A DNA stretch of 44,491 nt from a bacterium. Its GTDB lineage: Bacteria > Krumholzibacteriota > Krumholzibacteriia > Krumholzibacteriales > Krumholzibacteriaceae. The position numbers and the translations under genes were made by a program. A model generated the notes under the pieces. That model made no database searches, was not told where the DNA came from, and worked only from the letters and a program-made list of their open reading frames with translations. This document shows, piece by piece, positions 8,151 through 16,426 of the stretch (position 1 is the stretch's first letter; the number at the start of each line of letters is the position of its first letter). The stretch is from the NCBI GenBank assembly GCA_020350885.1, contig CP070727.1, positions 3,881,517 through 3,926,007 of the forward strand, given 5' to 3'.

Positions 8151-9464
8151 GTGGCACGGGTTACCCTCTCAGGCGATCAATACGTTCTCTTCGTTCTCCT
8201 CTTCAAATTGGGGATCATGGCGAGCTTTGCCAGCGCACTCGTCACCTCCAGTTTCTTCAAGCGGCTTATCTTTCTCGATCGCCGCAATACAAGAGAGAAC
8301 TGGCAGTTTGCGCTCATTTTCGGTCTCGTGCTCACGGCTGGCTCGGCGGTCCGTGTGCTGGTAGGCTACGAGGGAGTGGATCTGTCGCTTTCAGGGACCT
8401 TCCTCGTCGGGCTGATGGGAGGCATGGTACCCGGCTCGCTCGTCGGTTTCGTCGTCAGCCTCCCCGGCACGCTCCGGGGTGAATGGCTGTCGCTTCCCTT
8501 CATCGTGCTCTGCGGTTTCGTCGGCGGCCTGATACGGCGCCGATCCACCAGACGGGATGAGTTCTGGGACTTCTCGCCGTTTCCGCTAAACAACATCGTC
8601 CGTTCGGTGCGGATATTCCGCGATGAGGGGCGGGTAGACTCCCGTGCGGCCATCCTGTCATCCGTTCTGGCGCTCGAGATACTACGTACCGTGGTGGCCG
8701 GCGTGACCGTTGGCGTGACGGCGACTCCCATTCTCTTCACGTTCGGGACAGGGCACTGGCTCGTGACCCTCTGCGTGTGGCTGGCCACGCTGGCGTGCGT
8801 GGGGATCCCACTCAAGATCTGGAACAACACGCGCGTCGAGGTGCTCCTCGAGGAACAGCGTTCGGCGGCGGTGCAGGCTCGTTTTGATGCCCTCCGGAGT
8901 CAGATCAATCCGCACTTTTTATTCAATACACTGAACGCCGCAACATCCTCCCTCTGGTCTGATCCGGAGCGTGCCCGTCATATCCTTGTCAAGCTTTCGA
9001 ATATATTCAGGAGGCTTTTGCACGGTTCGGAGGACTTCGTTCCCCTGAGCCGCGAACTCGAGTTTATAGACGACTACCTGAGCCTGGAAGAGGCGCGGTT
9101 CGGTAAGGATAAGATCGGCGTGGAGAAAGAGATCGATCCACGGAGTCTCGATGTTCCGGTACCGTCCATGATACTGCAGCCCCTCGTGGAAAATGCGATA
9201 CGGCATGGGCTCTCCCCCAAGATCGAGGGTGGCGCCATCCGGATCGAAGCGAGGCGCGACGGCGAGAACCTGCGGCTGGTTATACGTGACGATGGAATGG
9301 GATTTTCCGGGGAAGGCCGGCAGGGTATCGGAATCAACAACGTTCGCGAGCGGCTTGCATTCGCATACGGGACCAGGGCTGCGTTCACGATCGATTCCGT
9401 GCCGGGAAAGGGGACATCGGTCGAGATCACCCTGCCTGTCGAAAGGGGCCTGGAACGTGGTTAG
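8151..9464 (+). CDS. LytS-type sensor histidine kinase
   Basis: A 437-residue membrane sensor kinase. The first 220 residues hold about six hydrophobic segments with the LytS-type 5TM receptor pattern (GTFLVGLMGGMVPGSLVGFV near 82-101). A short linker leads to the His_kinase domain with the phospho-acceptor His255 in QINPHFLFNTLN, and a GHKL ATPase with N-box PLVENAIRHGL and G-box DDGMGF near the end. Known relatives sense envelope state or small carboxylates and phosphorylate LytTR regulators. I start at GTG 8151 (MARVTLSGDQ), with AAAGGGGG upstream. The stop overlaps the regulator start by 8 nt, so the pair is translationally coupled. The signal sensed is unknown. Confidence 0.85.
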   Translation: MARVTLSGDQYVLFVLLFKLGIMASFASALVTSSFFKRLIFLDRRNTRENWQFALIFGLVLTAGSAVRVLVGYEGVDLSLSGTFLVGLMGGMVPGSLVGFVVSLPGTLRGEWLSLPFIVLCGFVGGLIRRRSTRRDEFWDFSPFPLNNIVRSVRIFRDEGRVDSRAAILSSVLALEILRTVVAGVTVGVTATPILFTFGTGHWLVTLCVWLATLACVGIPLKIWNNTRVEVLLEEQRSAAVQARFDALRSQINPHFLFNTLNAATSSLWSDPERARHILVKLSNIFRRLLHGSEDFVPLSRELEFIDDYLSLEEARFGKDKIGVEKEIDPRSLDVPVPSMILQPLVENAIRHGLSPKIEGGAIRIEARRDGENLRLVIRDDGMGFSGEGRQGIGINNVRERLAFAYGTRAAFTIDSVPGKGTSVEITLPVERGLERG

Positions 9465-10230
9465 CGCAGAACAGACGCCGATACGTGCTCTCGTGATCGA
9501 TGACGAGAAACCCGCCAGGGGCGACATCAAGCGGATGCTCGCAAAGATCGAAGGCATAGAGGTGGTCGGCGAAGCCGGTGACGGGATCGAGGCCGTCGAG
9601 CGCATTGATGAGCTTCGTCCCGACCTCATACTCCTCGATATTCAGATGCCAGGCCTCGACGGCTTCCAGGTGCTCGAGCGGCTTGCGGGGCATGAAAAGC
9701 TTCCCTCGGTGATATTCATCACCGCCTACGACCAGTATGCACTTCGTGCCTTCGAAGTCCATGCGGTCGATTACCTTCTCAAACCGGTTGACGAGGGACG
9801 GCTCGTTGGGGCCGTGGATCGTGTGCGCCGGATCCGCAAGGGTACCGAGAGCGGGCCCGATATGGAAACGTTACTCCAGACGATGAACATCCTCATGCGG
9901 CGCCTGGCGATCCGCAAGGGTGATGCGGTCGTAATGGTCGACACCGATGATGTCCTCTATGCAACGGTCGATGCCGGCGAGGTGCGGGTGGTCACCAGGG
10001 AGTTCGAGGGTGCATCTCGTCACCGCTCCCTCGACGAGCTGGAGAGGGAGCTCTCCGCGCTTCAGTTCATGCGTATCCATCGCTCCTACCTGGCGAACCT
10101 CAAGCAGGTCCATGAGATCACACCGCATTTCAGCGGGGGCTACCGTCTGCGGATGGGGGGATCGGGTGGTCCGGTGATCCCGGTGAGCCGTTCGCAGGCG
10201 AAGGAGCTGCGGAAGCTGCTGAAGTGGTGA
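9457..10230 (+). CDS. LytR/AlgR-type response regulator
   Basis: A 257-residue DNA-binding response regulator. The receiver domain (residues about 9-125) has the acidic pair Asp15/Asp16, phospho-acceptor Asp61 in LLDIQMPG and the conserved Lys109 in LLKP. The C-terminal domain is LytTR: FMRIHRSYLANLKQV near residue 205-220 is its signature, and it binds direct repeats in target promoters through beta strands. The GTG start at 9457 lies inside the kinase gene's last codons and is preceded by GAAAGGGG. It is the cognate partner of the kinase upstream. The targets are unknown; the adjacent 27-bp repeat array is one place to look. Confidence 0.88.
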   Translation: MVSAEQTPIRALVIDDEKPARGDIKRMLAKIEGIEVVGEAGDGIEAVERIDELRPDLILLDIQMPGLDGFQVLERLAGHEKLPSVIFITAYDQYALRAFEVHAVDYLLKPVDEGRLVGAVDRVRRIRKGTESGPDMETLLQTMNILMRRLAIRKGDAVVMVDTDDVLYATVDAGEVRVVTREFEGASRHRSLDELERELSALQFMRIHRSYLANLKQVHEITPHFSGGYRLRMGGSGGPVIPVSRSQAKELRKLLKW

Positions 10231-10254
10231 GTGTGTTCCACGTCGTCCGCCGCC

Positions 10255-10383
10255 GTTCACCGCAAGGTTGCGGCGACTGGCGTTCGCCCCAAGATTGCAG
10301 CGACTGGCGTTCATCGCAAGATACCAGCGGCTACCATTCGCCCCAAGATTGCGGCCGTTCACACCCTCTTTTCGGCTGTTCAC
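10255..10383 (+). repeat. 27-bp tandem repeat array
   Basis: Three full copies of a 27-bp unit start at 10255, 10282 and 10309, each beginning RTTC and containing CAAGRTTGC-like cores and a GACTGGC-like end. A fourth, shortened copy starts at 10336 (21 bp), and two degenerate GTTCAC starts follow at 10357 and 10378. Copies 1 and 2 differ at about four sites. The period is nine codons, so several frames stay open through it, but none has a convincing start or family. It lies 24 nt after the response-regulator stop and ends about 90 nt before the activase gene. Confidence 0.75.
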
Positions 10384-10476
10384 TGTCTTTCCCTTGCCCG
10401 AAGCCCACCGCCCATTAAGATTTTACAGAATACACACTTGGCATTTTGAAGGGTTCATCTGACAGGAGCGGTATTG

Positions 10477-13400
10477 ATGGGGATCAAGCTCGGAGTCGAT
10501 GTCGGCACGGTGAGCGCGAAGTGGGCGCTGATCGGGGAACGTGAACGCCTCGAGAAGCTCGCTAGTCGGGAAGGCGGCCCCATCCATGCACTCTACCCCT
10601 ATACCCCCGACGGGAGCAATGCGATCACCGTCTCGCGCTACCGCCGTGTTCAGGGCCGTCCGTTGCAGACGGTTTCGGAGCTCCTGGGTGAGCTCTTCGA
10701 GCACCTGAAACCGGAAGACCTCGATGGAATCATGGTCACCGGCTCGGCCGGAAAGCTCGTCGCACGGTCGCTCGGGCTGGCGGTCGAGAACGAGTTCAGG
10801 GCGGCATCGCACGGCGTGGGAATCCTCTATCCCGATGTCGTCAACATATTCGAGATGGGTGGAGAGAACTCGAAGTATATCCGTATCTCCGTCGATGACG
10901 GCGTCGTAGGGATTGTCGATTACGAGACGAACGGGGACTGTGCCGCCGGCACCGGCTCCTTCATGGATCAACAGGCGAGCCGTCTGCGTTTCGACATCGA
11001 GGATGTCGGCGACCTCGTGCTGAAGACGGAACGTTCCCCCAAGGTCGCCGGCCGCTGCAGTGTATTTGCAAAATCGGACATGATTCATGCACAGCAAAAG
11101 GGGTACCGTCCCGAGGAGGTGCTCAAGGGCCTCTGTGAGGCGGTCGCCAGGAACTTCAAAAGCAACATTGCCCGTGGAAAGGACGTGCACGGCAGGACCG
11201 CCTTCATAGGCGGGGTTGCACTCAATAGGGGTGTGGCGGAAGCCCTACGCGGGGTCTTCGAGCTCGACGAGAGGGACTTCTTCATTCCGCCGGAGTGCGT
11301 CTACCTCGGTGCCATCGGGGCGGCGACCCTGGCGGGCGGTGACAACGCGAGCTTCGATGCCGCCTCCCTCCGGGAGAAGCTCGGACTTCATACCGAACTG
11401 GCCAGGCAGGAATTCCCATCGTGGCGGCGCCTGAACCGTGACCGCGTGCTGTTCCTGCGCGATCGAGTCGATCGGTACTCGTTCGAGGGCAAGGAGCTTC
11501 CGGTTGATGCCTACCTCGGCATCGACGTCGGCTCGGTGAGCACGAATTTGGCGCTCATCGACGACGAAGGCCGCGTCATCAAGGAGATGTACCTCCGCAC
11601 ACAGGCGCGTCCGATCGAGGTGGTGCACAACGGATTACAGGAGATAACCCTCGAAGTGGGCGATCGTGTACGGGTGAAGGGGATCGGCACAACAGGCTCG
11701 GGTCGGGAGCTCATCGGCGAGCTCATCGGGGCCGATACGATAAACGATGAGATCACCGCACACAAGACGGGAGCATCCTTTATCGGCGAGCGCCTGATCG
11801 GCAAGCGTGTCGATACGATCTTCGAGATCGGCGGGCAGGATTCGAAATACATTTCGATCGACAAGGGGATCGTGGTCGACTTCACGATGAACGAGGCCTG
11901 CGCGGCCGGCACCGGGTCCTTTCTGGAGGAGCAGGCCGAGAAGCTCGATATCAGTATCGTCGGGGAGTTCGCCGAACGGGCATTCGATTCAATTACTCCA
12001 CTGCGCCTGGGTGAGCGCTGCACCGTCTACATGGAGCAGGATGTATCGGCGTATATGAAAAAGGGTGCCGGGAAAAACGACATCGTCGCGGGGCTCGCAT
12101 ACTCAGTAGTGCAGAACTACCTCAACCGTGTCGTGCGGGGTCGCAAGATCGGCTCTGTGATCTTCTTCCAGGGCGGTACCGCATACAACGACTCGGTCGC
12201 CGCCGCCTTCAGCGAGATCCTGGGCTCGGAGATCATCGTTCCGCCTTACAACGGCGTGATCGGTGCGATCGGGGCGGCGCTCCTGGCCCGTGAGAAGGTG
12301 AAGGCGCTCGATCTCTCGACGACCTTCCGCGGCTTCGATCTCACGTCGATCGATTACCGCATCAGGGAATTCACCTGCAGTGGATGCACCAATTACTGCG
12401 ACATCCAGGAGTTCACGGTCGAGGGAGAGAAGACCTACTGGGGGGATAAATGCAGCGAACGCTACCGCAAGCGGGCCAAGGTTCCCAAGAAGGCCGTGGT
12501 CCCGAATATGATGACGCTCTACGAGGAGCTGCTCGAACGGGATGCGATCCCCCTCGTCGAAGAGCGTCTCGGCACCGCTATCGATCGAATCCCGCCGAAG
12601 GGCGGAAAACCATTACGTATCGGATTTCCGCGTGCCATGTACTACTACGAGCGGTTCCCATTCTGGAACACCTATCTCCGCTCGCTGGGGATAGAGGTGA
12701 TCGTAAGCCCCAAGACCAACAAACGGATCGTACACGAGGGATTGGAGGCGGTTGTTGCCGAGCCGTGCTTTCCCGTCCAGGTGGCGCACGGCCACCTCGT
12801 CTCGCTCATGGAAAGCGGCTGCGATTACATCCTCGTACCGAACGTCGTCGATGCCGAGACCGACAGCCCCGATGTGCACTCGTACATGTGTCCCTGGGGA
12901 CAGACGCTCCCCTTCGTGCTCAGAAGCAATCCCTTGCTCGAACGGGGTGATGACCTTCTCGCCGCTCCCACGGTCCACTTCCGGCAGGGGCAGCGGTTCG
13001 TGGAGAAGGAGCTGTGGGAGTTCGCACGACCACTCGGTGCCGGCCGCCGGCGCCACAGGCTCGCAGTCAGGGCGGGTTATATGGCGCAGGAGCTTTTCTT
13101 CGGGGATCTCGAGGAGAGGGGGCGACGGGCGCTTCAGATACTCAAGGATACCGGCGAGGTCGGGGTCGTCATGGTGGGACGTCCGTACAACGTCATGGAC
13201 CAGGAGGTGAACCTGGATGTTCCCCGCAAGCTCCGCGACTACTACGGCGTCAATGTCATCCCGTTCTTCTTTCTCCCTATCGAGGGGATCGGAGTCAGGG
13301 ATATCAACAGGAACATGTTCTGGAATTTCGGACGGAAGATACTGCAGGCTGCGCGGCTCGCTGCTCAAACGGCGAACCTGCATCTTATCTATATCACGAA

Positions 13401-13659
13401 TTTCAAATGTGGACCCGACTCGTACATCAAGCATTACACGAGCGCGGCGGCGCTCAGGCCCTATCTCACTCTGCAATTCGATGGGCACGGGAACGATGCC
13501 GGGATCATGACCAGATGCGAAGCGTACCTCGATAGTAAAGGAGTTCTCAGATGGTGGAAAGAGCCGGAGGAGGCCTCGGTGACCGCACCCTCTACATCCC
13601 CCGAATGTCGTACGGAGGAGCACGAGCCTTTGCAGCGGCTTTCCGCTTCCTCGGAGTAG
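10477..13659 (+). CDS. Acyl-CoA dehydratase activase-type protein, double activase domain
   Basis: A 1060-residue protein with two tandem BcrA/BadF/HgdC-type ASKHA ATPase domains (about 4-290 and 345-610), then a cysteine-rich part (CSGCTNYC at 634-641) and a DUF2229-like region (GFPRAMYYYERFPFWNTYL near 716). In HgdC-type activases a dimer holds one [4Fe-4S] cluster between cysteines of CAAGTG and RC-x-V motifs and injects a high-energy electron on ATP hydrolysis. Both repeats keep these: Cys155/Cys194 and Cys475/Cys515, so one polypeptide could form the cluster site as a pseudo-dimer. More cysteines follow at YMCPWGQ. AGGAG lies 8 nt before the ATG. The reaction served is unknown; no canonical dehydratase pair is nearby. 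Confidence 0.85.
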   Translation: MGIKLGVDVGTVSAKWALIGERERLEKLASREGGPIHALYPYTPDGSNAITVSRYRRVQGRPLQTVSELLGELFEHLKPEDLDGIMVTGSAGKLVARSLGLAVENEFRAASHGVGILYPDVVNIFEMGGENSKYIRISVDDGVVGIVDYETNGDCAAGTGSFMDQQASRLRFDIEDVGDLVLKTERSPKVAGRCSVFAKSDMIHAQQKGYRPEEVLKGLCEAVARNFKSNIARGKDVHGRTAFIGGVALNRGVAEALRGVFELDERDFFIPPECVYLGAIGAATLAGGDNASFDAASLREKLGLHTELARQEFPSWRRLNRDRVLFLRDRVDRYSFEGKELPVDAYLGIDVGSVSTNLALIDDEGRVIKEMYLRTQARPIEVVHNGLQEITLEVGDRVRVKGIGTTGSGRELIGELIGADTINDEITAHKTGASFIGERLIGKRVDTIFEIGGQDSKYISIDKGIVVDFTMNEACAAGTGSFLEEQAEKLDISIVGEFAERAFDSITPLRLGERCTVYMEQDVSAYMKKGAGKNDIVAGLAYSVVQNYLNRVVRGRKIGSVIFFQGGTAYNDSVAAAFSEILGSEIIVPPYNGVIGAIGAALLAREKVKALDLSTTFRGFDLTSIDYRIREFTCSGCTNYCDIQEFTVEGEKTYWGDKCSERYRKRAKVPKKAVVPNMMTLYEELLERDAIPLVEERLGTAIDRIPPKGGKPLRIGFPRAMYYYERFPFWNTYLRSLGIEVIVSPKTNKRIVHEGLEAVVAEPCFPVQVAHGHLVSLMESGCDYILVPNVVDAETDSPDVHSYMCPWGQTLPFVLRSNPLLERGDDLLAAPTVHFRQGQRFVEKELWEFARPLGAGRRRHRLAVRAGYMAQELFFGDLEERGRRALQILKDTGEVGVVMVGRPYNVMDQEVNLDVPRKLRDYYGVNVIPFFFLPIEGIGVRDINRNMFWNFGRKILQAARLAAQTANLHLIYITNFKCGPDSYIKHYTSAAALRPYLTLQFDGHGNDAGIMTRCEAYLDSKGVLRWWKEPEEASVTAPSTSPECRTEEHEPLQRLSASSE

Positions 13660-14828
13660 ATGCGAGGGTATCCCCCGGGGGTGACGAGCACACATACGAG
13701 CTCGCGGGCCGTTACACCTCGGGCGACGAGTGCCTGCCGGAGCGTGTGACGATCGGCAATTTCCTCAAGGTGATCGAGTCTCCCGGCTTCGTTCCGGAGC
13801 GGACCGCCTTCTTCATGCCGACTGCCGGAGGTCCATGCCGGTTCGGTCAGTACGCACCGTTTCTCGAGACGGTGCTCAGGCAGGTAGGGCACGAGGAGGT
13901 CATGGTACTCTCCCCGACCAGCGCAGACGGCTATGAGGGTCTGGGGGACCTGGCCGGTCCCATGATGAAGCTCGGATGGTGGGGTCTGGTGGGTAGTGAT
14001 GCCCTGCGCAAGATGCTCCATATCTATCGTCCGTACGAGGTCGAGCCTGGCATGGCGGATGCGGCGCACGAGGCGGCACTCGATCTCTTCTGCGGGACAC
14101 TCGCCGATACGGCAATCGCCTTCGACAAGAAGGTTCCTGCGCTTGCGGGGGCCCTCGAGAAAGGACGGGATCTCTTCCGCCGTATTCCCGTCGACTTCTC
14201 GAAGGAGACACTGTTGATCGGCGTGGTCGGCGAGATATTCTGTCGCCTCTCCACATTCAGCAACGAGGATCTCATCCGCAAGCTCGAGACCTTCGGCGCC
14301 CAGGCATGGCTCTCGGACATCTGTGAATGGGTCTGGTACACCAATGCAGAGCAGGAGAAGAATCTCCGTCTCTTTGGACGGGCGTTCTCGCTGGAGATGC
14401 TCGGGGTGAAGCTCAAGAAGCATATCCAGCATGACCACGAACGGAAGCTCCTGGCGCCCTTCAAGGAGGAGTTCGTCGGAATGGAGGAACCGCACAACAT
14501 ACGGGAGGTTCTCGAGCGCAGCTATCCCTATCTTCCCTATACCGGCTCGCTTGGCGAAATGGTCCTCAGCATCGGCAAGGCGATCTATTGCTACGAGCAG
14601 GGTGCCGATGGGATCATAGACATCAGCCCATTTACTTGCATGAACGGGATCGTCACGGAGGCGATTTATCCGAGGGTAAGCAAGGAGCATGAGGGGATCC
14701 CCATGAGGACCTTCTACTTCGACGGCACACAGACCGATCTCGAAAACGACCTGGGGATCTTCATGGAGCTCGCACACAACTACAACCGCAAGAAGACGAG
14801 GAAACGTAAACGGCGGTTGGTTGCATGA
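13551..14828 (+). CDS. 2-Hydroxyacyl-CoA dehydratase/activase C-terminal-type protein
   Basis: A 425-residue protein that corresponds to the C-terminal part of the large (about 1400-residue) activase-type proteins in other bacteria. It opens with TLYIPRMSYGGARAFAAAFR and contains GDECLPERVTIGNF, GGPCRFGQYAPF and, near the end, SPFTCMNGIVTEAI; cysteines at these points are the likely Fe-S ligands in this dehydratase-like fold. AAAGGAG stands 7 nt before the ATG at 13551. The gene overlaps the upstream one by 109 nt in the -1 frame, so the two halves are separately translated and presumably assemble. The C-terminus is basic (KKTRKRKRR). Substrate unknown. Confidence 0.8.
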   Translation: MVERAGGGLGDRTLYIPRMSYGGARAFAAAFRFLGVDARVSPGGDEHTYELAGRYTSGDECLPERVTIGNFLKVIESPGFVPERTAFFMPTAGGPCRFGQYAPFLETVLRQVGHEEVMVLSPTSADGYEGLGDLAGPMMKLGWWGLVGSDALRKMLHIYRPYEVEPGMADAAHEAALDLFCGTLADTAIAFDKKVPALAGALEKGRDLFRRIPVDFSKETLLIGVVGEIFCRLSTFSNEDLIRKLETFGAQAWLSDICEWVWYTNAEQEKNLRLFGRAFSLEMLGVKLKKHIQHDHERKLLAPFKEEFVGMEEPHNIREVLERSYPYLPYTGSLGEMVLSIGKAIYCYEQGADGIIDISPFTCMNGIVTEAIYPRVSKEHEGIPMRTFYFDGTQTDLENDLGIFMELAHNYNRKKTRKRKRRLVA

Positions 14829-14989
14829 GGGCCTGATCCCGTGCAGGTGCTCTCCGGCGGCGACACGGCAGCATACCAGGTTACATACCCAGCGGCGGCG
14901 TCGTACCGGCTCTCCGGTGGCGCATACACCGGTGACGCAACTCCAGCGATCCGCGGCACGCCCCTCCCCGGCGGCGCGGTCGTAACCTT

Positions 14990-15017
14990 TTGCACACCAT
15001 GCACGTATGTGTAATAT
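14990..15017 (+). promoter_or_regulatory. Promoter candidate for the M16 peptidase genes
   Basis: TTGCAC (14990-14995), a 16-nt spacer and TAATAT (15012-15017) lie 43 nt upstream of the start at 15061. The rest of the 232-nt gap (14829-15060) is very GC-rich with loosely repeated CTCCGGYGGCG-like blocks and no convincing gene. Confidence 0.4.
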
Positions 15018-15060
15018 TCCAGTATGATCGTTCACAACCACCACCATGGAGGAGTGCGGC

Positions 15061-16413
15061 ATGAATAGACGATGTATTAGAGTCGGACCGGCAGTGCTGC
15101 TTGTGCTGCTGTTCGTCCTGTTAGCATGCGGTTCGGCATATGTGGGCGGGCCTGAAAAATCCCCCATCGATCTCGATGTCACGGTGGAGATACTCGATAA
15201 CGGTCTCAAGGTGATACTGCTCGAGGATCACTCGGTGCCCGTCATCAGCTACCAGACCTTTTTCAGGGTCGGGAGCAGGAACGAGCGGCCGGGCATTACA
15301 GGTATATCGCATTTCCTTGAGCATATGATGTTCAATGGAGCGGAACGGTACGGCCCGAAGGAGTTCGACCGGATACTCGAGGCAAATGGCGGTTACTCCA
15401 ACGCATTCACCTCGAACGATATGACAGCCTATTACGAGGATATCGCAAGCGACGGTCTCAAGCTCGTCATCGATCTCGATACCGATCGGATGGCCTCCCT
15501 GGCGCTCGATCCGAAATATCTGGAATCCGAGATGGGTGTCGTGATGGAGGAGCGGAGGGTCAGTATCGACAACTCGGTGAGAGGGAGGATGCGCGAGGAG
15601 CTCGCCGCACTCGCATACAAGGCGCACCCGTATGCATGGCCGGTCCTGGGCTGGATGTCCGACCTCGAGAAGATCGACCGGGACGACTGCGTGGAGTATT
15701 TCAGGACATACTATGCCCCGAACAACGCCGTGCTGAACGTTGCGGGGGATTTCGATACCAGGGAAGCCCTGAAGCTCATCCACAAGTACTACGACGGAAT
15801 CCCCTCTCAGGAACCGCCAGCACCGGTGCGCACCAGGGAGCCCGAGCAGCTCGGCGAGAGGCGGGCATATGTCCACAAGAAGGCCGAGCTTCCGGAGATC
15901 ATGATCGGGTATAAGGTGCCCGATGCACGGAGTGAGGATCTCTATGCACTCGAGGTGATCCAACAGGTGCTCGTCGAGGGCGAGAGCTCCAGGCTCCATC
16001 GCAAGCTTGTGCGTGATCTCGGCATCGCCGTCTATTCCTACGGATATTACCCGTGGCGCTTGGACCGGAGTCTCTTTGTTTTCGGTGTGAAGATTAGGCC
16101 GGGCCACACGACGGAAGAGGCCGAGCGGGCGATCTATGAAGTGCTCGATGAGATAGCCCGGGAGGGTGTGACGGACAAGGAACTCACGAAGGCAAAGAAC
16201 GCACTCGAGGCCAACTTCGTACGGAGTATGCAGACCGTGAACGGAAAGGCAACCAAGATCGGCCGGTACGAGATTATCTTCGGTGATTACAACGAGGTTA
16301 TAGAGGTTCCCCGGCGGTACCGGTCCGTAACGAGTGATGATGTGAAGCGGGTGGCCGGAAAGTACTTCACCGAGAAACAACGAAATGTCGTCACCCTGGT
16401 TCCCGAAGCATAG
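15061..16413 (+). CDS. M16 family zinc peptidase, lipoprotein
   Basis: A 450-residue processing-peptidase-type (pitrilysin, M16) enzyme. A signal peptide ends in VLLACGS, a good lipobox with Cys23, so it is probably anchored in the outer or inner membrane facing the periplasm. The inverted zinc motif HFLEH is at residues 84-88, and the third ligand is the glutamate pair at 163-164 (VVMEERR), about 76 residues on, as expected. The rest follows the duplicated M16 fold, with a second inactive half. GGAGGAG lies 6 nt before ATG 15061; the ATG at 15046 is part of this site and less likely. It pairs with the non-catalytic homologue that starts 13 nt after its stop. Confidence 0.9.
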   Translation: MNRRCIRVGPAVLLVLLFVLLACGSAYVGGPEKSPIDLDVTVEILDNGLKVILLEDHSVPVISYQTFFRVGSRNERPGITGISHFLEHMMFNGAERYGPKEFDRILEANGGYSNAFTSNDMTAYYEDIASDGLKLVIDLDTDRMASLALDPKYLESEMGVVMEERRVSIDNSVRGRMREELAALAYKAHPYAWPVLGWMSDLEKIDRDDCVEYFRTYYAPNNAVLNVAGDFDTREALKLIHKYYDGIPSQEPPAPVRTREPEQLGERRAYVHKKAELPEIMIGYKVPDARSEDLYALEVIQQVLVEGESSRLHRKLVRDLGIAVYSYGYYPWRLDRSLFVFGVKIRPGHTTEEAERAIYEVLDEIAREGVTDKELTKAKNALEANFVRSMQTVNGKATKIGRYEIIFGDYNEVIEVPRRYRSVTSDDVKRVAGKYFTEKQRNVVTLVPEA

Positions 16414-16426
16414 TCATGGAGGAAAA

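Noticed and set aside
10224..10462. Short open frames of 64-72 codons across the 27-bp repeat on both strands.
   Set aside because: A 27-bp period keeps all frames open by chance; none has a ribosome site together with recognisable protein features.
14829..15060. GC-rich stretch with loosely repeated CTCCGGYGGCG blocks as a possible repeat array or small gene.
   Set aside because: The spacing is irregular and the similarity weak; the open frames show no start signal or family features.
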